DNA of 5,433 nt from the NCBI GenBank assembly GCA_029460375.1, contig JARPAQ010000141.1, positions 1 to 5,433 of the forward strand, in the 5' to 3' direction. Position 1 is the first letter of the stretch. Every line of letters starts with the position of its first letter. A program made the translations under genes and the position numbers. This document shows, in pieces, positions 4,889 through 5,433 of the stretch. Origin of the DNA: Nitrososphaerota archaeon. Lineage in GTDB: Archaea > Thermoproteota > Nitrososphaeria > Nitrososphaerales > JACPRH01. The notes beneath the pieces are model-generated. The model was not told the origin of the DNA. It searched no databases and saw nothing but the letters and a program-made list of their open reading frames with translations.

Positions 4889-5433
4889 GAGGGTTACCTT
4901 GAATGTAGAACCTCCATGGAAGCTCGGTGGCCACTCTGATACCTATGCGGGTGGTCTGGACAACCTTGAATTCTTCAGGTTTAGCTGGTTGACATACAGT
5001 GAGCGGAGAAGAAGCGTCTGCGACATCACACCCATTATCTTCACGAGTTATCTGAAACGCCTCGGTAAGCTTCCCCGGCCCACTCGCCAGATCTATAAGG
5101 CGCTGTACACCACGATTCTTCTTCATAACTTCTATGCCTGTAAGCGGCTCTACAGCCCGTATAAGAACAGCAGCGGGTACTGAATCCTGCTCCGTAACGA
5201 CGTTCAGGCAGTAGTGGTTTCCATATGTGAAGTAGACATACGCGACACCCGGCTTCCCAAACATAATTTCGTTCCGTTTGGTTCTTCCTCGGTAGGAGTG
5301 GCTGGCTGGGTCGTCGACTCCTCGATAAGCTTCCGCCTCGACTATTCTGCCTGTAAGGAGGCCTTGAGGGGTTCTTCTAACCAGTAGTCTGCCAAGTATG
5401 TCTTTGGCGACTGTTACGGTGTCTCGTTCGTAG
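4872..5433 (-). CDS. 3-methyladenine DNA glycosylase (AAG/MPG family), 5' end outside window
   Basis: This base-excision-repair glycosylase removes alkylated and deaminated purines from DNA. The frame continues past the internal ATG at 5264 to the window edge: 56 more codons (5265-5432) encode genuine family sequence, from YERDTVTVAKDILGRLL through RIVEAEAYRG and HSYRGRTKRNEI. So 186 residues are visible and only about 5-15 are missing; the lone base at 5433 ends a codon. By alignment with human AAG from memory, the key residues are present: catalytic Glu (second E of VEAEAY, E125), the following Tyr (Y127), His (H136), stacking and intercalating Tyr in YVYFTYG (Y159, Y162), Asn in YCLN (N169), and Arg in LIRAVEP (R182). 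The Met usual after TYG is Asn here. The C-terminus (WRFYIQGNPHVS) is complete. It is the first visible gene of the pair with rimI. The family is patchy in archaea, so acquisition by transfer is possible. Confidence 0.95.
   Translation of the reverse strand, partial: YERDTVTVAKDILGRLLVRRTPQGLLTGRIVEAEAYRGVDDPASHSYRGRTKRNEIMFGKPGVAYVYFTYGNHYCLNVVTEQDSVPAAVLIRAVEPLTGIEVMKKNRGVQRLIDLASGPGKLTEAFQITREDNGCDVADASSPLTVCQPAKPEEFKVVQTTRIGIRVATELPWRFYIQGNPHVSKK

Noticed and set aside
4887..5183. 98-codon plus-strand open frame
   Set aside because: It is antisense to the glycosylase, which has all its active-site residues in the other strand.
4872..5264. Glycosylase starting at the ATG at 5264
   Set aside because: Upstream codons to the window edge encode the conserved N-terminal third, including the catalytic Glu, so this ATG is internal.
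1..5433. CRISPR array, transposon ends, riboswitch or toxin-antitoxin pair
   Set aside because: No evenly spaced direct repeats, transposase motifs, conserved aptamer cores or small toxin-like gene pair were visible on either strand.

Overview
The window looks like part of the genome of an archaeon, most likely of the Thermoproteota/TACK group (Crenarchaeota, Nitrososphaeria or Bathyarchaeia-like). The evidence is a DUF1512 gene, which is an archaea-specific family; a 5S rRNA gene standing alone with no 16S or 23S beside it; a secreted surface protein with a coiled-coil stalk and C-terminal membrane anchor; TATA-like boxes in the intergenic gaps; and GGTGAT-type ribosome binding sites 8-11 nt before several starts. 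No mobile element, CRISPR array or tRNA was seen.

Layout from left to right. Bases 1-79 may hold the last codons of a plus-strand gene. Bases 80-229 are AT-rich non-coding sequence between convergent genes. A minus-strand pair follows: a DUF1512 membrane-anchored protein (435-1562) and, overlapping its end by 17 bp, a small four-cysteine zinc-ribbon protein (230-451). A 142-bp divergent promoter region (1563-1704) separates this pair from a plus-strand gene (1705-3369). That gene encodes a 554-residue secreted protein: signal peptide, three beta-rich domains with five N-glycosylation sequons, a coiled coil made of exactly nine 14-residue repeats, and a C-terminal transmembrane anchor. This is the architecture expected of an S-layer stalk (SlaB-like) protein.

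The stalk gene converges on the 5S rRNA gene (about 3469-3589, minus). The gap between them contains a hand-folded three-way junction and a T-rich terminator for 5S. Divergent from 5S is a plus-strand sugar-1-phosphate nucleotidyltransferase (3675-4424). It converges, with an 11-bp gap, on a minus-strand pair: a 3-methyladenine DNA glycosylase of the AAG/MPG fold (4872-5433, start outside the window) followed by a RimI/Ard1-type N-terminal acetyltransferase (4436-4888), overlapping by 17 bp.

Functional links are mostly inferred. The nucleotidyltransferase could supply activated sugar for glycans on surface proteins such as the stalk protein. The DUF1512/zinc-ribbon pair has no known function and shares its promoter region with the surface gene. 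It is the least explained part of the window.
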